Of a stretch of DNA of 64,000 nucleotides, positions 1 to 12,399 are shown in pieces. The stretch lies in assembly GCF_014805625.2 (NCBI RefSeq), contig NW_023998421.1, forward strand, positions 8,179,060 to 8,243,059, read 5' to 3'. The DNA is from Glossina fuscipes (Eukaryota; Arthropoda; Insecta; Diptera; Glossinidae). Positions within the stretch are counted from its first letter, which is position 1; the number at the start of each line of letters is the position of its first letter. Under the pieces are notes generated by a model, which searched no databases, had not been told where the DNA came from, and saw only the letters and a program-made list of their open reading frames with translations. Position numbers and translations under genes: made by a program.

Positions 1-584
1 ATGAGCTTCGGCAGCGAACATCTTCAAATCAGACAACAAAAGTAATGACTGTCGAAAATGAAATTTGGAGCGTTTTATGGTTAGCGATTGCATACATTGA
101 ATAACTCAATAGTACTCAATGAAAAAGTGTTACTTTATATAGAGATAGGTGACTATTATCGAACTTAACCGTTATATAATTGATATTTTGCATTACTTTT
201 TCATTTACACCAATTTGATGTTGCTGATCAAAATACATCTAAGCGTCTAATAAAAATAAACCGTTCATAATGAATTTTACTACTCCTTGTTTACCTTTGG
301 AGTTAAAGTGAAGGGTAATTCCTTACTCTACGCAACCTCTACATAGGTCAAACATGATGAGTGCATATGTTTTGCAAAAATTTTCAACTAATTATGATGT
401 GTACTTGTCTAAGAGAATATACATTAATCCTTTGCCCTCCCAACTTTTCATTTTTCTTTTTATCTGCTATACCCACCGATAGCCGATATAGGAATGCAAA
501 AGGTTGAGAGAGAATTTGGGATAAAGTTACTAAAAGATTTTTTGAAAATTTTCCAAAAATGTTTACAGAAATTAAAAGAAGAAG
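1..584. other. AT-rich intergenic sequence
   Basis: I see no gene, tRNA or clear repeat here. The only long frame (minus strand, about 80 codons) has no recognisable motif and an AT-driven composition. Confidence 0.5.
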
Positions 585-775
585 ATCAGTGTGAGTGGCC
601 GAGTAGGCAAGAATCTTGACTAGCAACTCTTAATGGTCGTGGGTTCAAATCTCAAATGCGGACTTGAGTTTTTAATAAAAGTCGAGAGCCTTAGATGCTG
701 GTGCTTTAAGACTTTAGTCTTAGAATTTATTCTCTGGCTAAATGTATAATAATAAAAAAAAATAATAATAGTAAT
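585..775 (+). mobile_element. tRNA-derived SINE, family A, copy 1 (full length)
   Basis: The 5' part is tRNA-like. An A box, TGGCCGAGTAGG at 596-607, fits the Pol III consensus TRGCNNAGYNGG, and a B box, GGTTCAAATCT at 642-652, differs from GGTTCRANTCC at its last base. The layout and the anticodon-arm-like GACTAGCAA resemble tRNA-Ser. The non-tRNA body carries TTAGATGCTGGTGCTTTAAG and CTCTGGCTAAAT and ends in a TAATAATAA-like tail. The same body recurs at 22.1, 25.4, 32.7 and 53.3 kb, so it is a dispersed family and not a decayed single tRNA gene. Confidence 0.75.
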
Positions 776-990
776 AGATAAAGAAGACTTTGGCCAATTA
801 TCGCTATGCTGCTTTGAATTGTTTTTGCTTCTTTATTTTGTTTATTAACACGCAAAACGATTTAAAACGCCTCCAGTAATATTAGGCGGGAAATCACTCA
901 CACTTCTTGACTTAATACACGACAACATAAATATAAATATAACATTAACTTTGAAAAAATACCGCATCTATAAATTCTAGTAATTACGGT

Positions 991-991
<1 letters not shown>
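776..991. other. AT-rich spacer
   Basis: Short stretch between the SINE and the microsatellites. Nothing recognisable. Confidence 0.5.
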
Positions 992-1029
<38 letters not shown>

Positions 1030-1085
1030 GAAAGAAAGAAAGAAAGAAAGAACGAGATATCAAGAGAGAGAGAGAGAGAGAGAGA
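992..1085 (+). repeat. Compound microsatellite (AGC)n-(AAGA)n-(AG)n
   Basis: Three simple repeats follow one another: about 11 AGC units (992-1026), an AAGA run (1027-1052) and an AG run (about 1063-1085). No open frame carries the AGC run into a recognisable protein, so it does not look like a coding poly-Gln or poly-Ser tract. Confidence 0.9.
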
Positions 1086-1087
1086 TA

Positions 1088-2943
1088 GCTTGTAAAAAGA
1101 GAAATTAATAACTGTTTGAGTGACTTAAAGTGACTGTAGAATGATGCGTTAGCCTACTTAATAATTCCTAAGCAAGAATAACGGACATATTAAATTTTTT
1201 TTGATTTTTCTTGAAGTTGACATCTGCTTGAGATAGATGCTCCCGGCGCAATACGACAGAAACTCTTAAGTTTAACTCACATCAAATATCAAAATAAATT
1301 GTTTATACAGGAGAGTACTTGAGTTTCCGTCCGCAACCATAAATAAATGTGGATCACTGTCGCAGCCTTCTTAAGCTTTTTAATTTTTTATATTTTTTTT
1401 TTTTTTTTTTTTTTCGATACATATCTAAACTGTTTTGTGTAAGTAAACAAGCATGCATGTATATGCATATGTGTGTGCACTCACGTATGCACTGCGTGTA
1501 CATTTAGGAATTGTTTTGTCACTGTTATTATTTTTAACAACATCAGCGACACAACGACAACGACAACGACAACGACATCAACAGTAACAAGTTTTACTAT
1601 GTTTTACTTGTTTCGCATGCAAGATGACTTTAATTGCTACACTATCGTGGATATGTTTTGTTATTGCGCTGTTTTTCCATTATTACATTAATTTTTTTTT
1701 TTGTTTTGTAAATATTTATTTTATTTTTAGTTGTTTTTTCGGATTTGCCTACCAAACCCATTTTAAATGCAGTGACAATGTTTTTATCTGACCGTGGACG
1801 GAATTTGTGGTTTGAGACATTTGGTCTTTCAAAAAGAAAATAAGAGAATAAAAAACATACATTCACATGCTAAATGTAAATTTAAAATTAAAAAAATAAT
1901 AATAAAAAAAAATGCGTTTTGTTTTTTTCGTTTTACCTATAATATCCAACTGTATGCAAGTAAATGCATTTTGCAATTTTGCATTTAAACAAAATGACTT
2001 CGGAAAAGCAAATTTGTATTTTCCATAAGCCCTCTCGCAATAATTCACAATTCATAAGAGCGGATTGCTTTGCAACTATCCGCTTCATGTATGTTAAACA
2101 TTTGTACACTGATCCTATATAATTACTAAATAAATGAATGGGCAAACGAACTCCTATACATAAACAGTGATGTGGAGAAATTCAATCATTTCCGTGATCA
2201 TACCAAAGCGTACGCGCTCGAAGTTCTATAAATATGTGCACACATGGCTAACTTCTAGTTCTCTAGTTAGTTGCTTTTCAGTAGCTTGACGGAATTTCAA
2301 AAATATTGATGCGAATAATTCGATAGTATTGAGTAATCTCTTAGAAAGAGTTGATCCGAAAGCTGCCACCGTGACCTGATATTAGTACAAAACTTTCAAC
2401 ATCGAATTGTTTCTAACGATTTTCAGAGATTTGCTTATGAAATGAAGCATTAAATACCTTGAAGGTTCCACTAATCTTCTAAGGACTTTTATATATAACT
2501 AAACAAAGTTTGGGAGAATATTTTTTTAATTTTTCCATTCCTAATTGTGTGTATGTACATACAAAAATTCGTCAAAAATTCATCTTGTCAGAGTTAATCC
2601 CTTCTCTGCGATATCATCATCAAGCATAGTGCTTTAAATGTTTAGAGAGAAGAAGACACAACTTCGCGGGATGACTGAGGACCTTTAACAATATTTTATG
2701 CAACGGAGTATTGTCTTATTCCTATTCGTTAATAGGCGATACCGCTTTTACTTATGGCGATCACTTTTAAGTGACAAAACTATAGGAAGAAAGTTTGAAC
2801 AGTCACGAGGCAAATGCTTGATACTTCCCAATAATTAATTGTCGGTCTGGCATTTGGCATTAAAAAAAAAAAAGATGCTAATAAATATAATAATTACGCC
2901 GTTAGAATTCTCTCCAACATATTAAACACTTAAAAAAACTTTT
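1088..2943. other. Intergenic sequence with poly(T) and CAACGA microsatellite
   Basis: Contains a poly(T) run around 1390-1414 and an imperfect ACGACA run around 1548-1580. The open frames here are 60-75 codons, AT-driven and without motifs. I see no gene. Confidence 0.45.
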
Positions 2944-2945
2944 AT

Positions 2946-3295
2946 GCCTTACACCACCTATAGTACAAGAGTGCACTAAGTTTTTGCGTATGTATGTAAC
3001 AAACAGCATAAGTTGAGATAGAACCACCTTTTTACAGATCGATCGATTCAGAATCCCTTTTTGATTTGATTAAAGGGTGTCTGTCCATCTGTCCCTCTTG
3101 GTTTTTTTGTCTTTAACTCATATAATGATAAAATATTTATTTTGGCCCAAAGATGAGCGCTATTGAAAATGTTTCGGATCGCACCACTTTTTCGACAATA
3201 TCCCATATAACGCCCTATTTTGAAACATATTCTTATATGAGTTGCTATATTAAGCGAATTGGTGTAGGGTATTTAATGGCGGGTCACGATAGTGC
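2946..3295 (+). repeat. Dispersed repeat R1, copy a
   Basis: Starts near GCCTTACACCACC (2946-2958). It runs through the family blocks GATCGATTCAGAATC, CTGTCCATCTGTCC, TTGGCCCAAAGATGAGCGCTATTGAAAATG and CCCATATAACGCC, and ends near GGTGTAGGGTATTTAATGG (3261-3279). Copies with the same block order lie at 21.6, 34.5 and 49.9 kb (plus) and 13.8 and 44.7 kb (minus). The start (TTACACC) and end (GGTGTAGGGT) are imperfect inverted repeats. The open frame inside it (from about 3153) is repeat sequence and not a gene. Confidence 0.7.
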
Positions 3296-3424
3296 TTTTA
3301 CTCATATATATCTACCACCGAAAGTTGCACGGTGGTATATTCATTTGGAGGAAGCTTTCGCAGTACCTAAGAAGAAGGTTCAAAGATCCTATAAAGTGCA
3401 AACATTCTTGACCAAACTTAGGTT

Positions 3425-3960
3425 CTGAATTGATTTAAGCATGTCCGTCCGTCCATCTATGTAATGCCCATGCTAAACATTGTTCGGTTCGCTAAAATTA
3501 AGATATCGCTCGACCTCAACCAATCCAATCAAAGGCCACGCCTATAGCACAACATAAAGTGAGCATATGTCTGGCTTTAAAAACAAAAAAACAATTGGTT
3601 TTTTGCTTCTTGTGGAATGGATATAACGATAAAAACTTCCGCGCATGTTCTGGTGGTGACCGTAGAGTAACTTTATAAAAATAGAGAAAATCGTCCACAA
3701 TTATTCACTATAATAAATAGTATTGACATTTTATTTTTTTTGCTCTCTTGAGTTTTTTCTTTAAATAAATGACATGATTCGCCCGTAAGCGAATAAAATT
3801 TCCTTATTTACTACATCCTTCACCACTTGTGGTGCAAGTGCGGATGTATGCAACACCATAATGCCTTGAGGTAGATCCACATTTTATTATACCGACCGAT
3901 TCAAAACTATCTTCTGAATCGGTGTAAGCCGTCTCTTCTAGTAGGATCGTCGCTATCAAG
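3425..3960 (+). repeat. R1-related fragments, including copy b (3808-3960)
   Basis: At 3425-3545 there is a piece with TTCTGAATTGATTTAAGC and GTCCGTCCGTCCATC. At 3808-3960 a second R1 5' half begins CATCCTTCACCACTTGTGG, followed by GTATGCAACACC, GATCCACATTTTATTATACCGACCGATTCAAAAC and GAATCGGTGTAAG. Both are truncated relative to copies a and c. They may be nested or partly duplicated insertions. Confidence 0.5.
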
Positions 3961-4273
3961 GCGTTTGAAGGTAGGTGACGATTAATGCCAAATTAGTTTG
4001 TAGAGAACTAAGCTAAGCTGAGAGCGCACGCATGGAACTAGGACTGTCTAGGTTATTTTTTCAACATATTACAAGTATGCGAATGGACAGACGGACAAAC
4101 ATATTGATAATACATACTTTACGAGACGTTTAGTGCACATCTCTGTGTAATAACACGACATATCCGCATTCATCCATTTTACGGAAACTTTCTTTCACAG
4201 CACTGTATATTTGGTAAAAATATGCAGACAATTTAATTGACTGTTGTGCAAAGTAATGAGTAATGAGTTGGAA

Positions 4274-4373
4274 NNNNNNNNNNNNNNNNNNNNNNNNNNN
4301 NNNNNNNNNNNNNNNNNNNNNNNNNNNNNNNNNNNNNNNNNNNNNNNNNNNNNNNNNNNNNNNNNNNNNNNNN
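4274..4373. other. Assembly gap (100 N)
   Basis: Exactly 100 N, a conventional placeholder length, so the true gap size is unknown. A poly(A)/(TA)n run sits immediately on its right (4374-4419), which probably caused the break. Any open frame drawn through it is meaningless. Confidence 0.99.
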
Positions 4374-4378
4374 AAAAC

Positions 4379-4415
<37 letters not shown>

Positions 4416-7400
4416 TATGTGTTTGTCCAATTAATGAAGATTACAATGCGCCACGATGACGGCGGAAAAATCGAAAGGGTTTAATATCAGTACTTGTAAT
4501 TAACATTAAATAATAAAAACGAATTTTTGCACACATTTTATTGGACAATGAAAATGAGTTGACGACGGAAAAGTTTTATTTTTTTTTTTTAATTTTCTTA
4601 CAATAAACTTAAGATATGACAATAGTTAAATAAATTCATATTATTATTATTATTATTTTTTTTTTTTTTTTTTTTTTTTTTTGTGTTTGTAATACAATAT
4701 TTTAGAAATATTTTTTTTAAATAATTTTTTTTTTTCTTTTACACATGCAAAACATTTTTAACAATTACTTATGTATATATACGTATATATATATATATAT
4801 ATTGGCTTGATTTTCGCACAATTGAATGTATAATAAATTGTAGTTATTGAATATTTTGTCTCTTAACAAATTAATCTGTTATATTATTTTATATTCTTTA
4901 GAGCTTAAGTTAATAAATTGACTTATTTTTTGTATATTAAAAAAAAAAAAAAAGAAAAAAATTATTATGACTCTTTTAAAGAACTTTTGCTGTGAATTCA
5001 ACGAAAGAAATTGAATAAGATCTTAAAACATTTAATAATATTATTCTTTTAATATTAAAAACAATAAAAAAAAAAATTATTTTTAGTACGTTAAAAGTTA
5101 ACATCAAAAACAAATTTTTCAGAAAATTCTTCTTCTTGTTTTTGAGCTTAAACAACCTCTAAATAGTCATATGTGACATAAGAAGTCAATTGTGGGCGCG
5201 TCAAAATTTTATTTCTCGAGCATAATTCTATGGCTATATGCGGGCAATTGAAACCGTAAAAGGGTTTCTCGCGAAACACGGCACACGGCATAAGATCAAC
5301 AACTTTCATTTTTTCCCTTCGCATTTTTCACATTATCTTTATTATTATTATGTATAATATGTTTCGATCAAAGAAATAATTTCTAGGATTAGAAAAGCAG
5401 CTAAGAATAGCGGCCCCTTTTTTTTATAGGTATACTGGAGGGTTAGTCGAGGCGCTTTAATAAAACGAAGAATTTTCTCGATATGTTGATATGTGTCTTC
5501 GAATATTGGCGTTCGCCAAATATATGTTCAATGGGAAGACCTCGTCTGCAACCCTAAAGTAGAGAGATAGGTTTCTTAAGAATTCATTGTTTTGATCTTG
5601 ATTTTCTCGATGTTGACTGTGTACACGGATGGAACGTGATAAGCCTTAATATGCGAGTGGTGTGGATGATACCATTAACCTTGTTTTTCATCTATATTCT
5701 CTCTGCTTCTTTTCTAATACACTTTTGAAGGTCAAACTTCTCCAGTAAGCTGCCCATAATTAAAGGTGCCGAGGATATGTTACAGCTTCCCATATGGAAA
5801 ACTTATATAGCGAGAGTAACCAACAGATCATTTGCGGGATGCAGAGGATGTGGATTTGGCTGCAATGTCTGCTCGATCATTTCCCAAGAAGCCGATACAC
5901 AAAATATATGTAATGTAATAGTGTTACTGTTAAACTTTAAAGGATTGCGGATAGCTTTTATGACCGACTAACTGAGTGGCTATAACCAGCTTTCATTTAG
6001 TTTCGCGAGAAAGATATCTGGCTTGAAGAATAGCTCTAGTTTCGATTGTAAATTTTGGCGCGTTTCCATGTTGAATATGATTAACTTGGACTTCTGCAGT
6101 AGCAGCCACTGGCGTGTCTCTACAAAACAGCATTCTCTACAGAACGGCGTAGGATATGTTTGAAAAGTTAATTTAAACATATTAACAAGTACTTGCCAAT
6201 CACACCGAATTCAATATTTATATAAAATCCTGCTACCTGTGCACATACAGATTATGTGATTTCTTTTTTTTTTTTTTAAGTAAATTTGAACCATTTACAC
6301 ACTGTGTGCCGCAGTGCCATTTTCGAATGTGCCTCAGGAATATATTTTTTTTTTTATCATCTAAATATCCTCCCAGTAAGCCCCGGCTCCTAATAACGCA
6401 TAGCATAGGAATTTTATTTTATTGAAAGTAAAGCTTTTTCTCACCGCTATATTAGAACTTCCCATATGAATAAATTACGGTAACGGATTATTACAAATGT
6501 TTACAATAGTAACGGAAAGAGATTACGTCCTTACTGGCCACTGTTAAGCAGTCGAGTAAGCGGATCTCTACGGTTTTCCCTCAGGAAAAAGTCAAAAACC
6601 CCGTAACAAAGATAGGATAACTACGGCATAGAGATCAAGGTAACCATACAATTCGCAACAAAATTTCTGTCTAATGTTAACTTCCTCTGCCAAACTCCTT
6701 GACTATAATTCTTTTTGTAGCGATTCGTTTTAAAATTGTTTCAAGTATACTTTCCCTATACTTCCAGGGGGTGGAAATATCCAGTATAAATTGTAGTTTC
6801 ACCATTTCTACGACTTGAGATTCCTGACGATCACTAAAAAATTTTACCAACATGGCAGCTCAATGGCCAGTGTTCACGATTTGTTTACCAAAGAATCGGC
6901 CCGCCATCACTGTATGTCTATACAGGCCGTCGCAGTCATACGATTTAATACACGTGGATTTCTTTTTTGTAGCTGCATTTAAGCTCAGTTTTATGCCGAT
7001 AAACTAGAAACTTTATAACACTTTCAAGGGAACATACGCCAAACTATTACAGACATAACGTAAATAATGGCAGAGTAATTAACAACTACGGTTGAAAGCT
7101 GTGGCGATATTTTCTTGAGAACATAACTGCGAAGTCTAAGCTTCAAAATAAAGCCCAATTTACTTTCGCAAGTTGGTTGCTTTTCTTTTCATACTGGGTA
7201 TCACTCTTAATAAAATGAGACCCTTCATAAGTTAAATGTGTCCCATAACAGGAAGGTAAATTTATCATAGCTAAGTTGAGAGGTTGTAGCGTGTTAGAGA
7301 CACGGGCACAGATAGAACAACGAAATCAGATAAAGCGAGGAGTGGGGCACCCCTGATACTCGATATCGGTAAGAGACTTTCCAGGTTTTTTTCTTCAAAG

Positions 7401-8277
7401 AATCAAAAAAAGACACAAGTCACTTTCACTACTCCCAAGCAAGGTACGCTTACCAGACAGTGGTTTTTACGATTCTCAAGTAGTGGCTTTTACATTCATA
7501 TATATGTCTGGTAAACGGGATTTTCATAACTTATTCCCAATAACTATAATACACTACTTTACCATATAAAATTAGTAAACTCGTGCAAAAGAAGCAGCAT
7601 TTTTGCGATTCTAGTATTTCTACACTTATTAGTAACAGATTGTTATTCGATATTTCTGAAGTTCTTGTCGCAAGTTTTAAAAGAAAATTTTGTAATAAAA
7701 ATGATTTGTACATTTTTATATTAGAAAAAGTAATTATATGAAATCTTTCCTCTTTCAAGGATTTCCTCATGAAAAAGCATCAAACTTATCCTATATGCAC
7801 TTTAAGGTAAGAAAACCTTTTCTATCAAGGTTTCTTTTAACAATTGCTTTTAATCGATTTTCCTTTCGTTTTTCTGCTATATATTTCTTCGGTGTTTTAT
7901 TAATATTTTATGATTTTCGAAAATTACGGACTTTCTCTTATTACATTCCAAGGACAGGAGAATATGTTCTGTGCAAGTTTTTTGTATACGATTTTCTATT
8001 AAACGAGAGAAGCTCGCCATAAACTGAAATCATAACATATGTGAATTATTGGCGGCAAAATGCAATAAACACAAAAGCATCCGTAATGAGTGAAAAGTCA
8101 TTGAATTACTCATGCAATATTAGCTATATAGCAATCTAATGCTAGCCGATCTACAAATATCGTATTTTCTTATGCGACGTTTACATTACGTATATTACAA
8201 ATATTGTGACTATACTTTTATGGAGAGCGGAGAAGAATGCATTGGTTGTAATATTACAAAAGTCGTAATGTTTCTTA
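4374..8277. other. Intergenic, homopolymer-rich
   Basis: Many A and T homopolymers (for example 4657-4682) and TA runs (4393-4418, 4780-4802). At 5440-6200 base composition is less AT-rich and a few codons around 5610-5640 could read VYTDGT, but no extended similarity to a known protein can be followed. At 7730-8022 an open frame follows a pyrimidine stretch but has no motif. No gene is supported. Confidence 0.4.
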
Positions 8278-8312
8278 ATAATGTAATGTAATGTAATGTA
8301 ATGTAATGTAAT
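8278..8312 (+). repeat. (TAATG)n pentanucleotide microsatellite
   Basis: About seven perfect tandem TAATG units. Confidence 0.95.
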
Positions 8313-9468
8313 ATGACATGTTTTTGTTAGAAATTTTAAAGAGTTTATCAATTACAAATGTTAAAAAAATTTCTGCTTAATACTATTTTTTTTTTATTAT
8401 TTTTATTTATTTACTTTTCATTTTGTATCCATTTATTATTAAATTAAAATTAAATAAAAAAATTATTTTTATTTTTGTTTACGTATATCACAGATAAATA
8501 TTTTTGAATATAAATTTTCTTTTAAGTTGTCAATAAATTGGATGGGTCCTTGAAATGTTAAATGAACTCTATTCAAGAATCAAATGCAATACACATTCAT
8601 ATACATGAAGTAGATGTAAGATTGGACGGCGAATGGCTCTAATATGTGTGCAATTCGGTAACCAAACTCGAACGCAAGCTTGTATAGCTTTTCGTTTTAA
8701 TTATATGCTTGTTTAAGATCATTTTATGTTTATTTTATCATACTCACAATAAACTATTCGCTCTTCCCTGGCAAGCCCTCTCTTTACATTTGCAAACTAT
8801 AGAAACGTTTTTCTAGTCATGGCTTCATTATTTGAAGAAATGTTGCCTCGTAAACTAAAGGGCGACGATTTAATACCAAAATCTTTTAGTGGGTGGACGT
8901 GGAAATATTTTATTTGAAAATTTTCAGATTTTTATCAAAAGATCACATTTTTTCACTTTCCATTCAGGATCACGTTGGTTAGCACACTATATTCGTCGGT
9001 TGTTTTCAAAAATTGGAAAATCATACATTTTTTGTTAATTCGCTTGCATTAATTTCTTACTTCATTCGTATTCTGTTCGAACTCACAATTAAGTTAAGCT
9101 TTTAGTTTGTATTCACTACTGTTTTCATCACTATAGCGTAGGTTAGAAGCCATTTTACCTTACATTTTACATAAAACAATGAAATAAAAAAATGTAAATA
9201 AAAAAGTGCTACCGACTTCGGGAAAGTGTACAAAGAGCTTATACTAATATCTGCATTTTAAGGTTTTTTAGAATTTAATTTATATTCGAAATATTTTGCA
9301 ATGATTGCCTGTTTGAAGGACCATCCTCATGCTTTTGTGTATGTATCTGAATAAGTATGTATGTATGTATGTGCTTTAAACCTACTGCTTAATTGAGTTG
9401 AATCAACTTTTCATCTCAATGTTGATTTTCTTTTCGTCTCCCGCTTGAATATTTTGTCTGCAATTACT
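8313..9468. other. AT-rich flank, probably 3' UTR side of the next minus-strand gene
   Basis: Lies downstream of the minus-strand EVH1-like gene. Several TTTATT words (AATAAA on the minus strand) occur, so the polyadenylation site cannot be fixed. A GTATGTATGTATG run lies at about 9354-9372. Confidence 0.35.
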
Positions 9469-10272
9469 TTAACGTTGACCTAACGGTGCAAATGCTTGCA
9501 TACTATAATAACGATTGCTGTCCTCTTTGGTCACGCTTGTGACATGATGAAATTGGCACGGATGTGATATTTGTGACTTTGGTGGTAAGGGTGCAGGTTT
9601 AGCACGCTTTTGTTTGCGATTTTTCCGACCCGGCACCGATAAGGCTATATTTTCAGGATCGCTAATCAAACGCTCCATTTGCTGCCAAATTTCTCGGGCC
9701 GATTCTGTGGAATCGTAACTGAAACCGATCACTTGCTGATGGTTTGTAGATAAGCACATCGTATGAAATGACGGTCCAGCTACACGATAATTTGAGAGAT
9801 TATCGATACGGTCCGACCATAAAGCAAAACAAGAGCCTCTTTCGGCTAAGACCAATGTTACTTTAGCCAAAGCTCTTGAACGGACATTGCCCTTATCGTG
9901 TAAGATTACCGGTATACCAGTGAAAATTAAATGCCAATCACCTTCTTTGCCAGTGCCCTCGTACAAGTTAGCCAAGGAAGAGCTTACATAAATCTCGGTA
10001 CCTAAACCGCTGAAGAAACTTTCCACTTGACCGCGTTCATAGTCAGATAAATTAGTATTACTGGCTGTATCCGTACTTAGGGTATCGGCATCGCCGTCAG
10101 AATTCAAAAATAATGAATTTACTGTGGTGGCGTTATGTTGTGACGCTTGTGACCATTCCGGGTGAACAATCATTTCATTATTATCTAAAGACGAAGTACC
10201 TTCAGACGATTCCGAGGGTGGAGCCGAGTCGCCAACAGAACCCAAACGTCGCCTGGGTGGCATTAACGGCAT
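9469..10272 (-). CDS. EVH1/WH1-like domain protein with basic-proline linker and CRIB-like motif
   Basis: The terminal exon encodes 267 residues if translation starts at the ATG at 10272. That ATG directly follows a good acceptor on the minus strand (pyrimidine-rich tract, then TTGCAG), so the 30 upstream open codons are intron and earlier coding or 5' UTR exons lie above 10273. Residues 1-80 are Ser/Asp-rich and look disordered. Residues 92-205 resemble a PH-fold EVH1/WH1 domain: a start like VSSSLANLYEG, DWHLIFTG with a conserved-type Trp, FALWSDRIDNLSNYRV, SFHTMCL, then a closing helix SAREIWQQMERL. Next come a basic patch (216-225), a PxxP stretch KPAPLPPK (225-232) and ISHPCQFHHVTSV (235-247). 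This last piece fits most of the CRIB consensus ISxPx2-4FxHxxHVG but lacks the last His and Gly. The WH1-basic-CRIB order is that of WASP, yet the protein ends 20 residues later without WH2, central or acidic regions. I infer a small Rho-GTPase-responsive adaptor and do not recognise the gene by name. Confidence 0.75.
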   Translation of the reverse strand: MPLMPPRRRLGSVGDSAPPSESSEGTSSLDNNEMIVHPEWSQASQHNATTVNSLFLNSDGDADTLSTDTASNTNLSDYERGQVESFFSGLGTEIYVSSSLANLYEGTGKEGDWHLIFTGIPVILHDKGNVRSRALAKVTLVLAERGSCFALWSDRIDNLSNYRVAGPSFHTMCLSTNHQQVIGFSYDSTESAREIWQQMERLISDPENIALSVPGRKNRKQKRAKPAPLPPKSQISHPCQFHHVTSVTKEDSNRYYSMQAFAPLGQR

Positions 10273-12399
10273 CTGCAAGTAAACATAAATGGGAAAAAAA
10301 TTTAATTTATTAAAAGGACATGACAAACATATATATATATGAGAAATTAAATAGACATGCAATATTGCTGTTTGTTGGAAAAAATAAATACTTATTTAAA
10401 GAGACCTTGAAAACATTTGTAAATTTCTCAATGTATTGAACTTGAACAAATAATTACAATTGACATTGTCTCGTATTAGAAAAGCAAGTCGCCAGAAATT
10501 CTTGACATATTCGCTGTTTACTTTATTTAATTGATAATAATTGAGACAAAATAATTGACATTTCATTTGCTACGCGTTGAAAAGAAAACATATTGAATTT
10601 GAAAAAATATTTAATAACATAACAGCTGAGGAAATATTAAAAGCTTTTATGCGAAAACTTTAACATAAAGAAATAAAAACACTTAACTAAGCTTTTATAA
10701 CCGATACACGTGATGCCCCCATATGTTTTTCACTTATTACACGCTCAAATTCTCATCTGGCTGATAGCAGAATAGACTTAATACAATGTGCACTACAACA
10801 AACCAAATGGCCAATAACAAAGATTTTGCGATAGACACAAGCACTCTTAGATCCTTTTTAACTCTGTACATTATTGCCAAGTGGCAAGGACACGTGTTTT
10901 AGTAAGGCGCTGTTTATATGAACAGTACTGCGGGATATTCCATATAAATAATGCTTTCAATGACTTTTATTCTGCTCTTCTGAGACAACAAAAAAGGTCA
11001 ACGTTGTTAGGAGCGCAAACTGTTTATAACGAATGTTTACGACATCATTAAATATTTTTTCTTTTCTCCTCCTGATACAAACATATCGAAAGGCAGGCTA
11101 TTGTACGCAGAACAATATGAGAAAATATTGATAAAAAAAAAGATAAGATAAGATTCAAGACATATTTTTCATATTTAATCCCTCAAATGTCTGTTGCGAT
11201 TGTACATAATCAAGATTTACGTTTTGACCCACACTAGTGGGTCGGAATTGTCACAGATTAGAAATTGTATTAAATCGTTATAAACCGTAATGCACTAGCA
11301 TGTCATAAGCATTTTCTTCTTTTTTTCCTTATTGAACTATAACAAGAAAAATAACAAAGTATTTTATTTTGTCCTTATATTCTCTTTTCATCGATATAAC
11401 AGTTGTTATGGTTGCAAAGAATTTAATAGTAATATTGACACTAATCTACCCATCATCGAAGAATGCGGATATTTTTGCATTCGTCATGTAACATTTTTAT
11501 TCGTGTAGGTGAAGCCACAGCCTTCTTTCTTGTTCAAATTTTCAAATTCGCAAAATTTAGATCTTACTTTATAAATCAATTCAACAGATATTTAGATAGG
11601 AGTATAAAAGTCTAACCTTTTTTTTTAGATCGTTGGGCTGAAAAGGGAATAGACAAATAGATGAAACGCGCGAACGTACGTAACTTACGACCACCAGTGA
11701 AGCTTGAAAATGGAGTTTATACGCTCACATTTGATGACAACCTTAGGATAACCATAAAACGCCCAAAACTTTATTACTAAAAACTAAAAATAAGTTATAG
11801 CAGACATCAATCTAAAATTTGATATATTAGCGTTTAAAATAGATGAGGCATCTAATTAGGAAAATACAATTCTTCGATAGAGTAAGACATCAAAATAATG
11901 TTCTTCTAGCCTGGGACATTGGGTCGAAAAATTTCTAAATTTCTCACATGCCTTTCAAGTGATGAGACATTTCGATTGAAACTTCAAAGTTCGGATATGT
12001 TTTCATTTGAATTCTTTATTCGATGCAAAACACCTTGTTCTAGGATGCCCAGAGAAATACTAGTCGGTAATGACGAAATTCAGATAATAAGGTTTTTGAA
12101 GTGCATGATGTGTTATCGCAATTAAAAGGAGTTTTTCTTCTTCCTGCTTCAAGTTCAGCTATCTTTTATTAAAAGTTTTATATCAAGGAGCTCTTGTCTA
12201 ATGTCATTTTATGCTTTACTTTGCGAAAAATAATGTTTAATCATAGCAGGATATTAGCTTTTGTCCATGATGAAGTAGGTAAACCATTTTACTACTGCGT
12301 AGTAAATTACAAAATATCGTAAAATTTAACTTGTTAGACGCCTTTTTTTAACTGATATATTCATGGCCATAAAGTTTTCCTGTCGATACGGTAAGATCA
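10273..12399. other. Intron or upstream region of the EVH1-like gene
   Basis: Starts with the acceptor of the coding exon on the minus strand (10273-10274). No second exon can be identified with confidence. The rest is AT-rich, with one 68-codon frame at 11919-12125 that has no motif. Confidence 0.4.

Noticed and set aside
3153..3428. 91-codon ORF
   Set aside because: Lies in R1 copy a; the blocks recur at other loci without an intact frame.
4195..4484. Four open frames spanning the N gap
   Set aside because: They consist mainly of unknown residues and TA-repeat translation.
5590..5700. Codons reading VYTDGT, as in retrotransposon RNase H
   Set aside because: Two stops follow directly and no neighbouring RNase H residues can be traced in any frame; probably chance.
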